Positions 1 to 7,072 of a DNA stretch of 8,973 bases are shown piece by piece (position 1 is the stretch's first letter; each line of letters begins with the position of its first letter). The stretch is from UMGS172 sp045587185 (GTDB taxonomy: Bacteria > Bacillota > Clostridia > Oscillospirales > Acutalibacteraceae): NCBI GenBank assembly GCA_045587185.1, contig JAZNBS010000035.1:1-8973 (forward strand), in the 5' to 3' direction. The notes beneath the pieces are model-generated. The model did no database searches, had not been told where the DNA came from, and saw only the letters and a list, made by a program, of their open reading frames with translations. The position numbers were made by a program, and so were the translations under genes.

Positions 1-36
1 CCGTCCTTTTTGCATAAAAATTTATGAAGGGACGGG
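1..36 (+). promoter_or_regulatory. Hairpin covering the ribosome binding site of the flippase gene
   Basis: The first six bases (CCGTCC) pair perfectly with GGACGG at 30-35. The stem can extend inward through T7-G29, T8-A28 and T9-A27. The 3' arm contains the ribosome binding site (GAAGGGA, about 26-32), eight bases before the ATG at 41. When folded, the stem would hide the Shine-Dalgarno sequence. Because GGG plus TTTT follows the arm, it could instead be the terminator of a gene to the left, but the T-run is short. The left side is cut by the window edge, so a longer leader cannot be excluded. Pairing is seen directly; a regulatory role is inference. Confidence 0.35.
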
Positions 37-40
37 TTTT

Positions 41-1552
41 ATGAAGGTTAATATTTTTGTTAAAAACACTGTGGTGTTGGTGGCAACATCACTAATACTG
101 CGCACCGTTGGAATATTTTTCAGGGTGTGGCAGGCCGATAAAATAGGTTCCGAGGGAATGGGGCTTTACCAACTTATCTTCTCGGTTTATATGTTGGCTT
201 CAACCTTTGCAGCGGCAGGTATTTCGACCGCAGTAACGCGACTTGTGGCCGACAACGAGCATAAAGGCAAAACGGCCGTAAGGAAAATTATGTACGTATC
301 ATCGGCAGTAACGCTTTTTGTGGCCACTATATCAGTAGCCGTTGTGTTTTTGGGCGCACGGCCTATTGCCGTTTACCTTTTGAAAGACGCTCGCGCCATT
401 CCCTCATTGAAAATTTTGAGTTTTTCACTCCCCTTTATGGGGCTTTCATCCTGTTTCAGAGGATATTTCATCGCACGGCGCAAGACAATCCAACCGTCAC
501 TGGTGCAGTTGCTTGAACAGGCGGTGCGTATTGCCGTTGTAATGGTGTGTGTAACCCTCACCGCCCACAAAGGTCTAACCTACACAGCCGCGGCGGTACT
601 TCTGGGAGACACCGCCGCCGAAACCGTATCGTGTTTCATAAATTGGGCGTTGTACCGCAGAGATACAGGGAAAATGCACCAAGGCACCGCCTTGCACGGG
701 GTTTTTAAACGTATACTGCACATTGCGGTGCCCATCACGGCTACAAGTTATCTTTCGTCGATACTTCACACGGTCGAAAGTCTTCTTGTTCCTCTTAAAT
801 TAACGGTTTTTCACGGAACAAAAGGCAGGGGTCTCGAACTTTTCGGCGCAATCCGCGGAATGGCACTGCCCGTGCTGTTTTTCCCCGCCTCATTTCTCAC
901 TTCCCTGTCCACAATGCTTGTGCCTGAAGTGTCTTCGGCATCGGCCGAGGGCAATATTCTCAAAGTAAAAGAAACTGTATCGAAATCGGTTGGTCTAACG
1001 CTTATTTTGTCGACATTTGTTGCTTGTTGCTTTATGTTCAACGCATCAGATATAGGGTATGTCGTTTATAAGGACCGCGATGTCGGGCAGATGATTCTTG
1101 TTCTGTCCCCGATAGTCCCGTTGATGTATCTTGAAAGCGTCACGGCGGGTCTGCTCAAAGGTCTAGACTGTCAAATGAACGTGCTCAAATTTAACACATT
1201 TGATTCGATTTTCCGCATTTTTGCAGTGCTTTTCATCGTGCCACAATTCGGCATCAAGGGCTATCTTGCCATAATGATGCTCAGCAATACTTTCACATCA
1301 TGTCTCAGCGCCGTGTGTCTGTTCAAAGCCTCTGATATAAAACCGACTTTGGGCAGGTGGGTGCTTTTCCCGTTGGCTGTTGGGTGTATCGGCGGTTTTT
1401 TAGGAAACTTGGCGACGCGCGGTTTACATAATACCGCGTTTCGGCTTGTGGCATCATTGACAGTACAGGTAACGGTCTCGGCTGTAGCATATCTTTTGTG
1501 CCAAAGAAAAGCCGAAGCAGTAAAAACGCTCAACCATCCCAATTACAACTAA
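41..1552 (+). CDS. spoVB: SpoVB-family oligosaccharide flippase (MOP superfamily)
   Basis: This 503-residue polytopic membrane protein belongs to the polysaccharide-biosynthesis/MurJ-like branch of the MOP exporter superfamily. SpoVB-type members are thought to move undecaprenyl-linked envelope precursors across the membrane; in Bacillus, SpoVB is needed for spore cortex formation. Visible hallmarks are the N-terminal helix with R21, the motif IGSEGMGLYQL (35-45), the AAGISTAVTRLVA stretch (58-70), and the FRGYF...QPSLVQLLEQAVRI region near 138-164, which is typical of SpoVB. Length matches the family (about 500-540). The ATG at 41 has a good ribosome binding site (GAAGGGA) eight bases upstream. 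Its promoter is outside the window. Bacillus has several paralogues (SpoVB, YtgP/MurJ-like, YkvU), so the family is clear but the exact role, sporulation versus vegetative wall synthesis, is not. Confidence 0.87.
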   Translation: MKVNIFVKNTVVLVATSLILRTVGIFFRVWQADKIGSEGMGLYQLIFSVYMLASTFAAAGISTAVTRLVADNEHKGKTAVRKIMYVSSAVTLFVATISVAVVFLGARPIAVYLLKDARAIPSLKILSFSLPFMGLSSCFRGYFIARRKTIQPSLVQLLEQAVRIAVVMVCVTLTAHKGLTYTAAAVLLGDTAAETVSCFINWALYRRDTGKMHQGTALHGVFKRILHIAVPITATSYLSSILHTVESLLVPLKLTVFHGTKGRGLELFGAIRGMALPVLFFPASFLTSLSTMLVPEVSSASAEGNILKVKETVSKSVGLTLILSTFVACCFMFNASDIGYVVYKDRDVGQMILVLSPIVPLMYLESVTAGLLKGLDCQMNVLKFNTFDSIFRIFAVLFIVPQFGIKGYLAIMMLSNTFTSCLSAVCLFKASDIKPTLGRWVLFPLAVGCIGGFLGNLATRGLHNTAFRLVASLTVQVTVSAVAYLLCQRKAEAVKTLNHPNYN

Positions 1553-1561
1553 AACAAGTAT

Positions 1562-1613
1562 TGCAAAAGGCTTTCGATTGTCAGTGTGTTACTGAATACC
1601 GAAGGCTTTTGCA
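1562..1613. repeat. Long imperfect hairpin downstream of the flippase gene
   Basis: TGCAAAAG (1562-1569) pairs perfectly with CTTTTGCA (1606-1613). After one bulged G (1570) the stem continues for six more pairs (CTTTCG at 1571-1576 with CGAAGG at 1600-1605, one G-U). A smaller TCAGT/ACTGA hairpin (1581-1585 with 1591-1595) sits in the loop. The structure starts ten bases after the stop codon and probably terminates or protects the flippase transcript. No uninterrupted T-run follows on the + strand (GTCTTTGTATTGCTTTTT), so it is a weak intrinsic terminator at best. Confidence 0.5.
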
Positions 1614-1622
1614 GTCTTTGTA

Positions 1623-1651
1623 TTGCTTTTTGGTAGATAAGGTTATATAAT
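1623..1651 (+). promoter_or_regulatory. Sigma-A-type promoter for yfbR
   Basis: TTGCTT (1623-1628) and a perfect TATAAT (1646-1651) are separated by 17 bases. Transcription would start near 1658, giving a leader of about 30 bases that carries the ribosome binding site CGGAGAAAG before the ATG at 1688. The -35 box keeps only the TTG of the consensus. Confidence 0.65.
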
Positions 1652-1687
1652 GTAATCAATGTAGAAAATTATAAACGGAGAAAGAAT

Positions 1688-2260
1688 ATGAGTCACTTTT
1701 ATGCAATGCTTTTCAGAATGAAGTACATTGACCGTTGGGCGCTCATGCGCAACACCAGAAAGGAATCTTTGGCCGAACACACTTTAGAAACGGCTTTCAT
1801 CGCACACGCATTGGCCGTCATACACAACAAACGTTTCGGCGGCAACGTGGATGCCGAAAAAGCGGCCGTTGCAGCTCTTTTTCACGATGCGCCCGAAATA
1901 ATTACAGGTGACCTGCCAACCCCTGTCAAGTATTATAATTCTGACATTAAGAATATATATAAAGAGATTGAAACTGCCGCAGAACAGCGACTTTTAGGGC
2001 TTTTACCCAATGATCTTTACCCCGAGTTTGAGGAACTCTTCAACCCCGAAGACAGTGAGATAAAACTTATTGTGAAAGCGGCCGACAAACTTTCGGCGCT
2101 CATCAAATGCCGAGATGAACTTTCATTGGGCAACCGTGACTTTGCGGCCGCAGAACAGTCCACCGCAGAAGCAGTAAAAGCGTTGGGCTTCCCTGCAGCC
2201 AACGTATTTCTGGATGAATTTATGCAAAGTTTTTCACTGTCATTGGACGAGCAGAAATAA
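1688..2260 (+). CDS. yfbR: 5'-deoxynucleotidase, YfbR family (HD domain)
   Basis: This 190-residue cytoplasmic metal-dependent phosphohydrolase of the HD superfamily closely resembles E. coli YfbR (199 residues), which removes phosphate from deoxyribonucleoside 5'-monophosphates. Conserved features appear in order: SHFYAMLFRMKYIDRWALMRN at the N-terminus with the substrate-site R16-W17, the first metal ligand H31 in AEHTLE, the HD pair H66-D67 in ALFHDAPE, the YfbR signature TGDLPTPVKYYN (73-84, including D75), and D133 in KAADKLSALIKC. The C-terminal SFSLSLDE also matches. All expected catalytic residues are present and the length is full. It helps balance dNMP pools and thymidylate precursors. 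The ATG has GGAG seven bases upstream. The gene appears monocistronic: it has its own promoter, and a hairpin followed by a T-run lies downstream. Confidence 0.93.
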   Translation: MSHFYAMLFRMKYIDRWALMRNTRKESLAEHTLETAFIAHALAVIHNKRFGGNVDAEKAAVAALFHDAPEIITGDLPTPVKYYNSDIKNIYKEIETAAEQRLLGLLPNDLYPEFEELFNPEDSEIKLIVKAADKLSALIKCRDELSLGNRDFAAAEQSTAEAVKALGFPAANVFLDEFMQSFSLSLDEQK

Positions 2261-2277
2261 TAACATAAAACCGATTG

Positions 2278-2355
2278 TGCAGTAGGGTAGAGCGAATAAT
2301 ACAAACTCCGTTTTGAAAAGGCGGATTTTCGCCCTGCCGTAAGGTTGCATTTTTT
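2278..2355 (+). terminator. Composite, branched hairpin with a T6 tail after yfbR
   Basis: A closing stem (TGCA 2278-2281 with TGCA 2346-2349, extendable by G-U pairs) encloses a second stem in which GGGTAGAGCG (2285-2294) pairs with CGCCCTGCC (2330-2338) with one mismatch. That in turn encloses a small TCCG/CGGA hairpin (2307-2310 with 2322-2325). T6 (2350-2355) follows directly. The most economical reading is an intrinsic terminator for yfbR. The three-tier architecture is more elaborate than most terminators, so a small structured RNA is an alternative. I did not recognise a known RNA family. Confidence 0.45.
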
Positions 2356-2373
2356 AAAAAAGTGTGATATAAT
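2345..2373 (+). promoter_or_regulatory. Extended -10 promoter for the PASTA pseudokinase gene
   Basis: TTGCAT (2345-2350), 17 bases, then a perfect TATAAT (2368-2373) preceded by TGA, which forms the TGn extended -10 element. Predicted start is near 2380, giving a leader of about 60 bases. The leader contains a small TCCGA/TCGGA hairpin (2385-2389 with 2401-2405) and the ribosome binding site GAAAGGGA ahead of the ATG at 2440. The -35 box lies on the 3' arm of the preceding hairpin and the start of its T-run, so terminator and promoter physically overlap. Confidence 0.7.
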
Positions 2374-2439
2374 TACGATATATGTCCGATTATTTTAAGG
2401 TCGGATTTGCGGTAAATTATATTTGAAAGGGAAATTGAT

Positions 2440-4209
2440 ATGATAAACCCCAATAATCTTTGTCCCGGTTGTATGAACGAAAAGGTGGTTGAAGGCAAGT
2501 GTCCCATTTGCGGATACAATCCCGAAGAGCCGTTGAACCCCTCTTTCCTTGCTCCCACAACCCTTTTGGACGGCCGTTATGTCATTGGTAAGGTTATTGA
2601 CCAGAATGGCGAAGGCATTACATACTTAGGTTTTGATACCGTGACAGCCGTCACGGTTAACGTGCGTGAGTTTTTCCCCACAGGTCTTTGCGAGCGCGAT
2701 GCTGACGGGTGCAACGTGCTTATGCTTTCGGGCAGTGAGTACAGTTTTAACGACGCTTTGACCAAATTTATCGAACTCTCACGCGAACTTTTCCGTTTGA
2801 ACGAACTTCCCGCTTTGTTTGATGTTCTTGACGTGCGTGAGTCGAATAACACGGCATATCGCATCACCCGTGCCATACCCGGCATTTCTTTGAGGGAATT
2901 TTTGATGCGTAACGGCGGAGTCCTCAAGTGGGATCAGGCCAGAAGCCTTTTTGCGCCACTCATTTCGTCCGTTTCGGCTTTGCACTCGGCAGGCATCGTT
3001 CACCGCGGCATCTCGCCCGACACACTTATTGTGGGCAAGGACGGAAAATTGAGACTCAACGGTTTCTGCATTCCCGATTGTCGCACCGCAAAAAGCGCAC
3101 TGACCTCTCAACTTTTCCCCGGATTTGCAGCGGTTGAACAGTATGGCGTTGCGGGTACCCAAGGAGCATGGACCGATATCTATGCATTTGCCGCGACAAT
3201 TTACCGCACTCTTGTTGGAAATCCCCCGCCCGAGGCTACCGAACGTTTGCAGAATGACAATATGACCATTCCCGCAAAAATTGCACGTGAGACCCCCAAG
3301 GCCGTGCTCGAAACTCTGGCAAATGCCTTGCAGGTTCTGCCCGATGACCGTACACAGAATATCGAAGAAATGAGACGCGGTCTTTCAGTGTCCTCGGCAC
3401 AGGCAACGGCTCAAGGAACTCAGGTCAATGTTGTTTCTGGCGCAAACGGTTCAGGCGCACAGACTCACGGCAAAACGACAGGAAAAGACGATGTTGCCAA
3501 AACACCTAAAAAGAAAAAGGGCACAGGCAGAATGTACGGTCTTGTAGCAGGTATTGTAACCGCTTTTCTGCTTGCCATTGTTATTTTCTTCATATTGTGG
3601 ATACTCGGTTTCATCGGCGGTGATGACGAGAGCAACACCTCAAGTATTGATAACGGTCTTAACAGTATCATATCAGGCTTATCGAGCAGCGAGGATGAAA
3701 CTCCGCCGGTCTCAACACCCGATGCCAACAAAATGGAACTTGTAAACTTCATCGGCAGACAGTATACCGATGCCAGCACTGACCAAAATTATAAGGACAA
3801 TATCAAATTCAAGATAACCTCAAAAGTTTACAGCGAGGAATATGCCGCGGGACAGATTATTAGCCAAAATCCCAAAGCAGGCGAAATTGTTGAAAACGGC
3901 ACAACCATTGAGGTTGTTGTAAGTTTAGGTCCTCAAATTATCACCATGCCCAAGGTTTCGGATATGACCTATGAGGCCGCAGTGCTCGAACTTCTCAAGG
4001 CCGGTTTCTCTTACTATAACATCACCGAGCCTATGCATATGGAGGACGAAAACTCATCCCCCGGTGTTGTTATCAAGAGCGACCCAGAGGAAGGAACGCG
4101 TATCAGCCTCGATACACAGGTAACGCTTATTATCAACACCTACACAGGTGAGCCCGTTGACCCACCGGTAGGCGGAAATTCAGGCACTTCGGATGATACC
4201 GCAAACTGA
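2440..4209 (+). CDS. Zinc-ribbon, kinase-like (probable pseudokinase), single-pass membrane protein with two PASTA domains
   Basis: Domains in order over 589 residues: zinc ribbon (C8, C11, C21, C24), Ser/Thr-kinase fold (about 45-315), a low-complexity linker ending in KKKK (357-360), one membrane helix (about 366-391), two extracytoplasmic PASTA domains (about 432-498 and 499-567), and a Pro/Gly/Ser tail. The layout matches PrkC/PknB-type receptor kinases, whose PASTA domains bind peptidoglycan or muropeptides. The catalytic core is broken. The glycine loop reads DQNGEG (54-59), the ATP lysine aligns with R76 (VNVR), HRD is HRG (188-190), the metal-binding Asn is T195 (SPDT), and DFG reads GFC (208-210). 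C-lobe scaffold residues are kept: E233 in AVEQY, D246 in WTDIYAFAATIYR, and R304. It is therefore probably a non-catalytic sensor or scaffold. The reading frame is intact, with its own promoter and terminator. No phosphatase partner is adjacent. Residual or atypical activity cannot be excluded. Confidence 0.88.
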   Translation: MINPNNLCPGCMNEKVVEGKCPICGYNPEEPLNPSFLAPTTLLDGRYVIGKVIDQNGEGITYLGFDTVTAVTVNVREFFPTGLCERDADGCNVLMLSGSEYSFNDALTKFIELSRELFRLNELPALFDVLDVRESNNTAYRITRAIPGISLREFLMRNGGVLKWDQARSLFAPLISSVSALHSAGIVHRGISPDTLIVGKDGKLRLNGFCIPDCRTAKSALTSQLFPGFAAVEQYGVAGTQGAWTDIYAFAATIYRTLVGNPPPEATERLQNDNMTIPAKIARETPKAVLETLANALQVLPDDRTQNIEEMRRGLSVSSAQATAQGTQVNVVSGANGSGAQTHGKTTGKDDVAKTPKKKKGTGRMYGLVAGIVTAFLLAIVIFFILWILGFIGGDDESNTSSIDNGLNSIISGLSSSEDETPPVSTPDANKMELVNFIGRQYTDASTDQNYKDNIKFKITSKVYSEEYAAGQIISQNPKAGEIVENGTTIEVVVSLGPQIITMPKVSDMTYEAAVLELLKAGFSYYNITEPMHMEDENSSPGVVIKSDPEEGTRISLDTQVTLIINTYTGEPVDPPVGGNSGTSDDTAN

Positions 4210-4220
4210 AAACAAACGTA

Positions 4221-4250
4221 AAAAACCCAAGGTTAGCCTTGGGTTTTTTT
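4221..4250 (+). terminator. Strong intrinsic terminator after the PASTA gene
   Basis: CCCAAGG (4226-4232), loop TTAG, CCTTGGG (4237-4243), then T7 (4244-4250). A preceding A-run (4221-4225) extends the stem by pairing with the T-run. It begins about a dozen bases after the stop codon at 4209. Confidence 0.92.
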
Positions 4251-4272
4251 GTGGTATTTTAATGCTTTTCGC

Positions 4273-4301
4273 TTGACAGTAGAAGTTTAAAATGATAAAC
4301 T
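4273..4301 (+). promoter_or_regulatory. Promoter for rsmE and the MATE gene
   Basis: A perfect TTGACA (4273-4278), 17 bases, then TAAACT (4296-4301) preceded by TGA, an extended -10. Predicted start is near 4308, immediately downstream of the terminator that ends the previous unit, so rsmE begins a new transcription unit. Confidence 0.75.
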
Positions 4302-4324
4302 TATGACGAGTGTAAATATATGTT

Positions 4325-4333
4325 AAGGGGAAG
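4325..4333 (+). promoter_or_regulatory. Ribosome binding site that fixes the rsmE start
   Basis: AAGGGGAAG lies 4 bases before the ATG at 4338 (the GGGG core lies 7 bases before it). An in-frame upstream ATG at 4320 has no purine-rich site before it, and this ribosome binding site would lie inside its coding sequence. RsmE proteins characteristically begin MPRFF, exactly as translation from 4338 gives. The 4338 start is therefore preferred. Confidence 0.75.
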
Positions 4334-4337
4334 CAAA

Positions 4338-5054
4338 ATGCCCAGATTTTTCAAAGAATTTTTTGAGGACGCACCGTTTATTGACGGCGACGATGCAAGG
4401 CATATTTTAAAGTCTTTGAGGATGAAGGTGGGAGAGAGTCTCACCGTTTGTGATACAAAGGGTTTTGATTATGATTGTGTCATCACAGGGTGCACCGTCG
4501 ACCGCGTTGACCTTAAGATACAAAATAAGACAAAAAATGACACCGAGCCGACTGTTTTTGTCACGTTATACCTTTGTCTGACAAAGGGTGATAAAATGGA
4601 TACGGCGGTTCGTCAGGCAGTCGAGATGGGTGTTTCAAAAATTGTACCCGTTCTTTCAACAAATTGCGTTTCCCGTCCCGACGGCAAACAAATATCAAAA
4701 AAATGCGACCGTTGGCAAAAAATCGCCGATGAGGCAGCCGGTCAGTCGGGTCGCGGTATTTTGCCCGAGGTAGGGGAGTGTGTGACGCTGAAAAATGTTG
4801 CACAAACCGTAAAAGATATCGATTTGTGTCTGTTTTTTTATGAAATCGGCGGAACGCCGTTGTCGAACATCGGCGAAGAAATAAGAACGGTGTCGGTCAT
4901 CATTGGCCCCGAGGGTGGTTTTACCCGTGAAGAGGCCGAAATGTTGGAGAAAAACGGCGCAAGGGTTACCACATTGGGCCCCCGAATTTTGCGTGCCGAA
5001 ACAGCACCCGTTGCTGCCGTCACGGCCGTAATGCTCCAAAGCAGAAATATGTAG
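4338..5054 (+). CDS. rsmE: 16S rRNA (uracil1498-N3)-methyltransferase RsmE
   Basis: This 238-residue cytoplasmic SPOUT-class methyltransferase uses S-adenosylmethionine to make m3U1498 in helix 44 of 16S rRNA. The N-terminal PUA-like domain begins MPRFF and contains GDDARHILKSLRMKVGE (17-33). The C-terminal SPOUT domain shows the signatures LTKGDKMDTAVRQAVEMGV (81-99), RWQKIADEAAGQSGRG (125-140), IGPEGGF (189-195) and LGPRILRAETAPVAA (213-227), which form the trefoil-knot cofactor site. Length matches E. coli RsmE (243). The start at 4338 is chosen over 4320 from the ribosome binding site and the family N-terminus. A MATE gene follows 27 bases later and is probably cotranscribed. In many Firmicutes rsmE sits beside prmA; that partner is absent here. 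Confidence 0.94.
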   Translation: MPRFFKEFFEDAPFIDGDDARHILKSLRMKVGESLTVCDTKGFDYDCVITGCTVDRVDLKIQNKTKNDTEPTVFVTLYLCLTKGDKMDTAVRQAVEMGVSKIVPVLSTNCVSRPDGKQISKKCDRWQKIADEAAGQSGRGILPEVGECVTLKNVAQTVKDIDLCLFFYEIGGTPLSNIGEEIRTVSVIIGPEGGFTREEAEMLEKNGARVTTLGPRILRAETAPVAAVTAVMLQSRNM

Positions 5055-5081
5055 AAACGTGTTAATCGCGGGGGAACTGAA

Positions 5082-6476
5082 ATGCTTAGAAGATACATAG
5101 GCGACAAAGGGTTTTATAAATACGTCCTTGCCATCGCCATACCTATAATGTTGCAAAACGGCATTACCAACTTTGTTAATATGCTTGATAACATTATGGT
5201 TGGACGTGTCGGTACCGAGGCTATGACCGGTGTTTCGGTCACCAATCAACTGATATTTGTCTTTAACCTCTGCCTTTTCGGCGCCGTTTCGGGTGTCGGA
5301 ATTTTTGGCGCGCAATACTACGGAAAAAAGGATAACGAAGGTCTTAGAAACTCACTGCGTTTTAAACTCATCCTCTGCATTGTCATAACGGTTATTTGCT
5401 CAGGGATATTCCTTTTGTTCGGTGACGGTCTTATAACCGCTTTTTTAGAGGGTGAGGCCGAAACCGTTGACCCTGTTTTATCTTTTAACAATGCCAAAAC
5501 CTATCTGCTCATAATGATGTTGGGCTTTATCCCGTTTGCACTGACCCAGAGTTATGCAAGCACCTTGCGTGAAACAGGGGAGACCGTGTTGCCGATGAAA
5601 GCAGGCATCGTTGCCGTTTTGGTCAATCTTTGTTTTAATTACATACTCATTTTTGGTGTAAAGCCCTTGGGAATCCCTGCTTTGGGCGCTGCCGGTGCCG
5701 CTATTGCTACCGTTTTGTCGAGATATGTCGAAATGGTAATAGTCATTGTCTGGACCCACACGCACAAGGAAAAGAACCCTTATGTTATAGGGCTTTTCAA
5801 AAACTTCAGAATGCCTTTGCCATTGGCTTTAGATATGCTTAAAAAATCACTGCCTCTCACGTTGAACGAAACGCTTTGGGCGGCAGGTGTTGCAATGCTC
5901 AATCAAAGTTACTCTGTCAAAGGTGTTGACGTTGTTGCCGCCAATAATATCAATCAGACTTTCTGGAACCTTTTTGCCGTTATTTTCCTGTCAATGGGTA
6001 ACGTTATCGGCATTGTTATCGGCAACATGCTGGGTGCGGGCAGGATGGATGAAGTTATGGACACCGACCGCAAACTAATGGCGTTTTCACTGTTAATAAG
6101 TATCGTTATGTGTATCATTTATGCTTCGCTGTCGCCCGTCATTCCGTTGCTTTACAAAACGTCGGACAATGTGCGTGAAATTGCATCGGGACTGATTATT
6201 ATCGGTGCTTTAATGATGCCGTTTGACTCTTTGGCGCACTCGTCCTATTTCACACTGCGTTCGGGTGGAAAATCACTTATAACCTTTATTTTCGACTGCG
6301 GTTTTATGTGGTGCGTTTCGGTGCCTTTGGCATTTATTCTCTCAAGATTTACCGATATCAGCGCAATTTACCTTTATGCGTCGGTGCAGTCAGTCTATCT
6401 ACTCAAAGGCTTCATTGGAATTTACCTCGTAAAACGCGGTAATTGGATAAAGAACATCGTTGGGGGTGCTGTCTAA
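5082..6476 (+). CDS. MATE family efflux transporter (NorM/DinF type)
   Basis: A 464-residue inner-membrane protein with the two MatE repeats expected for the family, roughly residues 17-180 and 243-405, and about twelve hydrophobic segments. Typical MATE sequence includes AIPIMLQNGITNFVNMLDNIMVGRVG near the start (residues 19-44), GVGIFGAQYYGKKD (71-84), and a second-half repeat with PLTLNETLWAAG and the NVIGIVIGNMLGAG stretch. MATE proteins export cationic drugs, metabolites or toxins using Na+ or H+ gradients. The substrate cannot be told from sequence. The ATG at 5082 follows a strong ribosome binding site (GCGGGGGAA). It lies 27 bases after rsmE with no terminator between, so the two share a promoter. 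Full length, no disruption seen. Confidence 0.92.
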   Translation: MLRRYIGDKGFYKYVLAIAIPIMLQNGITNFVNMLDNIMVGRVGTEAMTGVSVTNQLIFVFNLCLFGAVSGVGIFGAQYYGKKDNEGLRNSLRFKLILCIVITVICSGIFLLFGDGLITAFLEGEAETVDPVLSFNNAKTYLLIMMLGFIPFALTQSYASTLRETGETVLPMKAGIVAVLVNLCFNYILIFGVKPLGIPALGAAGAAIATVLSRYVEMVIVIVWTHTHKEKNPYVIGLFKNFRMPLPLALDMLKKSLPLTLNETLWAAGVAMLNQSYSVKGVDVVAANNINQTFWNLFAVIFLSMGNVIGIVIGNMLGAGRMDEVMDTDRKLMAFSLLISIVMCIIYASLSPVIPLLYKTSDNVREIASGLIIIGALMMPFDSLAHSSYFTLRSGGKSLITFIFDCGFMWCVSVPLAFILSRFTDISAIYLYASVQSVYLLKGFIGIYLVKRGNWIKNIVGGAV

Positions 6477-6497
6477 CAATAAATCATTAAATTATAT

Positions 6498-6503
6498 TAT
6501 AAT
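6498..6503 (+). promoter_or_regulatory. Possible -10 box before the ECF S-component gene
   Basis: A perfect TATAAT lies 38 bases before the ATG at 6542, but the base track is mostly A/T and the expected -35 position (6475-6480) reads AACAAT, a poor match, with no TGn extension. The 65-base gap holds neither a terminator nor a recognisable riboswitch. Readthrough from the MATE gene is an equally good explanation. Confidence 0.25.
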
Positions 6504-6541
6504 GTTTTTCAATATTCTATTATTAAGAAAGAGACGGTTTT

Positions 6542-7072
6542 ATGAAAAAAGGTAATCTGTTCAAAATAAGTTGTGCAGCCGTTTTTGCTGCATTGATATG
6601 TATTTTCACATTTGCATTTCCCGTTCCGCTACCCAATAAGGGATATTTCAACTTCGGTGACTGTTTTATTGTGGTTGCCTCGTTGTGTCTTGGTCCCGTT
6701 TTTGGCGGACTCGCATCTGGAATAGGCGCGGCACTTGCCGACCTTATTTTAGGTTATACTTATTATTCGCCTGCGACATTTGTGATAAAATGGCTTATGG
6801 CGGCGGTTTGCTGGCTTATTTTTAAGGCAATAGTATCTTTGAATAAAAAATTCAATGTTTTAGGTATAATTGTCGGTGCCGTTGTTGCCGAAGCGGTAAT
6901 GGTTTTTGGATATTTTCTGTTTGAGATACCGCTTTACGGACTAACCGTCGCAGTTGCTGACATAATCGGAAACCTAACGCAGGGTGCTATCGGCGCTTTT
7001 TCGGGCACCTTGTTGTTCTGCGTTTTGGATAAAACGGGTTTGGTTAAAAAACTTTTCAGAGGTAGGAAATGA
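6542..7072 (+). CDS. ECF transporter S component (COG4720/ECF-ribofla_trS-like)
   Basis: A small 176-residue, highly hydrophobic protein with about five to six membrane segments and a short basic C-terminus (KKLFRGRK). The stretch GYFNFGDCFIVVASLCLGP (34-52), followed by FGGLASGIGAALADLILGY (54-72) and ATFVIKWLMA, is typical of substrate-binding (S) components of energy-coupling-factor transporters, in the group that includes predicted hydroxymethylpyrimidine and pyridoxine transporters. S components capture a vitamin or precursor and work with a shared EcfA/EcfA'/EcfT module, which is not in this window. The substrate is therefore unknown. The stop overlaps the start of tcdA by four bases (ATGA), implying translational coupling. 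The ribosome binding site (AAAGAGACGG) is weaker than those of its neighbours. No thiamine, flavin or preQ1 riboswitch was seen upstream. Confidence 0.85.
   Translation: MKKGNLFKISCAAVFAALICIFTFAFPVPLPNKGYFNFGDCFIVVASLCLGPVFGGLASGIGAALADLILGYTYYSPATFVIKWLMAAVCWLIFKAIVSLNKKFNVLGIIVGAVVAEAVMVFGYFLFEIPLYGLTVAVADIIGNLTQGAIGAFSGTLLFCVLDKTGLVKKLFRGRK

Noticed and set aside
1553..1687. tRNA or small gene in the flippase-yfbR gap
   Set aside because: No T-arm GGTTCGAATCC-like sequence and no ORF with a ribosome binding site; the gap is explained by a hairpin, a promoter and a short leader.
2278..2355. Known structured RNA such as SRP RNA, 6S RNA, fluoride, THF or ZTP riboswitch
   Set aside because: None of their conserved core sequences could be matched. 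Kept as a composite terminator-like hairpin.
2779..3162. Antisense open frames over the pseudokinase gene, plus a short + frame at 2928-3137
   Set aside because: The sense frame gives a coherent zinc-ribbon/kinase/PASTA protein. The other frames show no domain-like sequence.
4320..4337. Upstream ATG giving rsmE six extra residues (MLRGSK)
   Set aside because: The ribosome binding site lies downstream of it, the predicted transcript start is only about 12 bases before it, and RsmE proteins start at MPRFF.
4695..5315. A 206-codon open frame on the - strand across rsmE and the MATE gene
   Set aside because: It lies opposite two strongly recognised genes, has no convincing ribosome binding site or family resemblance, and spans their intergenic junction. 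It is best explained as a shadow of codon bias.
6477..6541. Possible vitamin riboswitch ahead of the ECF S component
   Set aside because: Only 65 AT-rich bases with no stable stem, and no TPP, FMN, THF or preQ1 signature. Too short for most classes.
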